A stretch of DNA of 64,000 nucleotides, taken from Cavia porcellus. Lineage: Eukaryota; Chordata; Mammalia; Rodentia; Caviidae. The notes under the pieces are model-generated. The model was given only the letters and a program-made list of their open reading frames with translations. It did not search any database and was not told the DNA's origin. The DNA is taken from the NCBI RefSeq assembly GCF_034190915.1, contig NW_026947507.1:33393001-33457000 (forward strand). The letters run 5' to 3'. Numbering within the stretch: the first letter of the stretch is position 1; every line of letters begins with the position of its first letter. A program made the translations under genes and the position numbers. Below are positions 62,430-64,000 of this stretch, in pieces.

Positions 62430-62950
62430 TTTAATATTTAGATCTTTGAATCATTTCAACTTTAGAGCATGATGATAGGCATGAATCTACTTTCAGTCTT
62501 TGGCATGTACGAAGCCAGTTTTTCCTGCACCATTCATTAAAGAGGCTGTCTTTCTTGCAGTGAATATGTTTGGCCCCTTTGTCAAAGGTAAGATAGCTGA
62601 GTGTGTTTGTAGTTGTGTCTGCATCTTCTATTCTGTCCCATTGATCCTCAGGTCTATTTTTTTGTTTGTTTCTTTTTGCTAGCACCATGCTGGTTTTATC
62701 ATAGTAGCTTTGTAGTATAATTCCAAGTCCAAGTCAGCTTGTGATGCCTCCAGCCTTATCTTTGTTGCCCAGGATTGTCTTTGCTATTCTAGGTCTCTTC
62801 TGGTTCTAGATGAGTTTTAGGAATGTTTTCTATAGATCTGTGAATCATGCTAATGGTATTTTGATTGATATTGCATTAAATCTATATAACAGTTTAGGGA
62901 GTATGGCCACTTTCACAATGTTGGTTCTTTGTGTCCATTCATAAAGAGGT
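62430..62950 (-). mobile_element. L1 ORF2 fragment, antisense
   Basis: On the minus strand a readable stretch (62431-62688) resembles the L1 ORF2 C-terminal part, including DQWDRIEDAD and NEWCRKNW. It is among the least decayed L1 pieces in the window, but truncated on both sides. The flank 62950-64000 shows nothing recognised. Confidence 0.75.
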
Positions 62951-64000
62951 TTTTGAGTCAGAGAAAATATTAAACAACCTAATTTTGTAAAATAAAATAA
63001 CATTTTAGATATACTAAAGAGAATAATATTAAGCTTAATTTTTACTTACTTCTTTACTTGTTTTTAATATGGTAATTTGAAAATTCAACATTTTATAATG
63101 ACTTGTATTTCTTACTCACATTCTATATCTCTGTTGGACCATCAATTGGTCTACAGCTATGAAATCCAGTTACATCCTTTCCTATTAGTGTTATTTCTTT
63201 GTATTAGTTAACTACTTAGGCTGAAAACAAGGATGCCAAATATTAAGAAAAGATCAAGCAACCACAGTTCCTTATTCTTCTGTCCTGGACAGGGAAGAGG
63301 AAGCAAAGGCTGACCCAAAATGGGGCATGGTGAAGGGTGGCAGCTGCTCATAGCACTAAAAGCAATGTGAGTACGGGAGAGGGAGGTCATAGGCCTTTCC
63401 TTACTTGGTGGAGGAGTCTAGTAGACCTCCTCAGGGACTTCATAGATTCCCAGAATTTACAGAGTAACCAGAAGAGTGTAACTGGATTTCCTGCCAGTAT
63501 GATGGGAGAGGGTTTGATCCTATTCTAATTTAACATGCAACATAAAGAAACATGACATTACATCTTAAGCACTGTGTATCAGTTAGTGCTGTTTCACCAT
63601 TAAACACAGGAAGGCTGCAAGTCACAGAGGACAGATTCCTCTGTCTGAAGGAACCACAGTTCCAAAACAACTCAAGCCAATTGGTTTCATTTCTTCGCCA
63701 CACTCCAACCCTCTGTTGACTCAAATTTGGCAACATCACCCAAGGCCCAGACTTGGGTGTGGAACAGTTGTTATTTTTCCTGCATAAGCCTCTAATGAAA
63801 ATTCCAAGATGTTTTTTCTAGGAATGCTTTAGGATCAAGTAATAAATAACGAACACACAGCACTGTCACACTGTGGAGAGCATTATGATAACACTACCCA
63901 GAGCTGTGGCATTGAGAGCTTCTGAGTTCTAGGTTTGATGATTTGTATCAACTAAGCTACTGGCTCCTAAACAGCATAGTGGATGTGCCCTGGACCTACA

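Noticed and set aside
57025..64000. Possible LPL exons downstream, since LPL follows INTS10 in human
   Set aside because: No lipoprotein lipase sequence was seen in either strand; the gene should lie beyond the window.
1..64000. CRISPR arrays, phage or bacterial operons
   Set aside because: The repeats, introns, CpG island and SINEs show vertebrate nuclear DNA; no regularly spaced repeats with unique spacers were found.

Overview
The window is mammalian nuclear DNA with one protein-coding gene, INTS10 (Integrator complex subunit 10), on the plus strand. Seventeen coding exons between 28647 and 56782 join in frame into a 710-codon reading frame, the length I recall for human INTS10. All exon pairs keep phase and all introns are GT-AG. 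The interspersed repeats point to a rodent. There are tRNA-derived ID elements, 7SL-derived B1 elements, and B1 plus ID dimers (B1-dID) of the kind known from squirrel-related and dormouse-like lineages. I see no recent mouse/rat B2 or ORR1 repeats. I would call it a non-murine rodent (squirrel-related or castorimorph); the species cannot be fixed from the sequence.

Region by region. 1-28040 is AT-rich intergenic DNA without a gene I can support. It holds old L1 fragments, MLT1 and other MaLR LTRs (two are clean solo LTRs with 5-bp target duplications), B1/ID SINEs, a MER5A-like fragment, a purine-rich tract of about 280 bp, a (CT)n(TA)n microsatellite, a GOT2 processed pseudogene inserted in an L1, a 1.6-kb segment bounded by 108-bp inverted arms, and a 190-bp hAT-type miniature transposon nested in an older Tc/mariner-like repeat. 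28040-29230 is the CpG-rich INTS10 promoter, first exon and second exon. 29230-56625 is the gene body. Its introns carry further SINEs, L1, LTR and DNA-transposon copies. Intron 15 has the signature of a minor-class (U12-type) intron. 56626-57020 is the last exon, a short 3' UTR and a poly(A) signal. 57020-64000 is gene-free flank with MLT1, MIR and L1 fragments; in human this side faces LPL, but no LPL exon is visible here.

There is no operon-like cooperation in this window. INTS10 acts in the nucleus as part of Integrator (the INTS10-INTS13-INTS14 arm), which cleaves nascent snRNA and other RNA polymerase II transcripts. I found no CRISPR array, no functional tRNA or rRNA gene and no undescribed multigene system. 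The most interesting items are the U12-type intron, the nested hAT element with a reconstructable empty site, the highly matched inverted arms, the tail-less GOT2 retrocopy and the long G-tract in the promoter.
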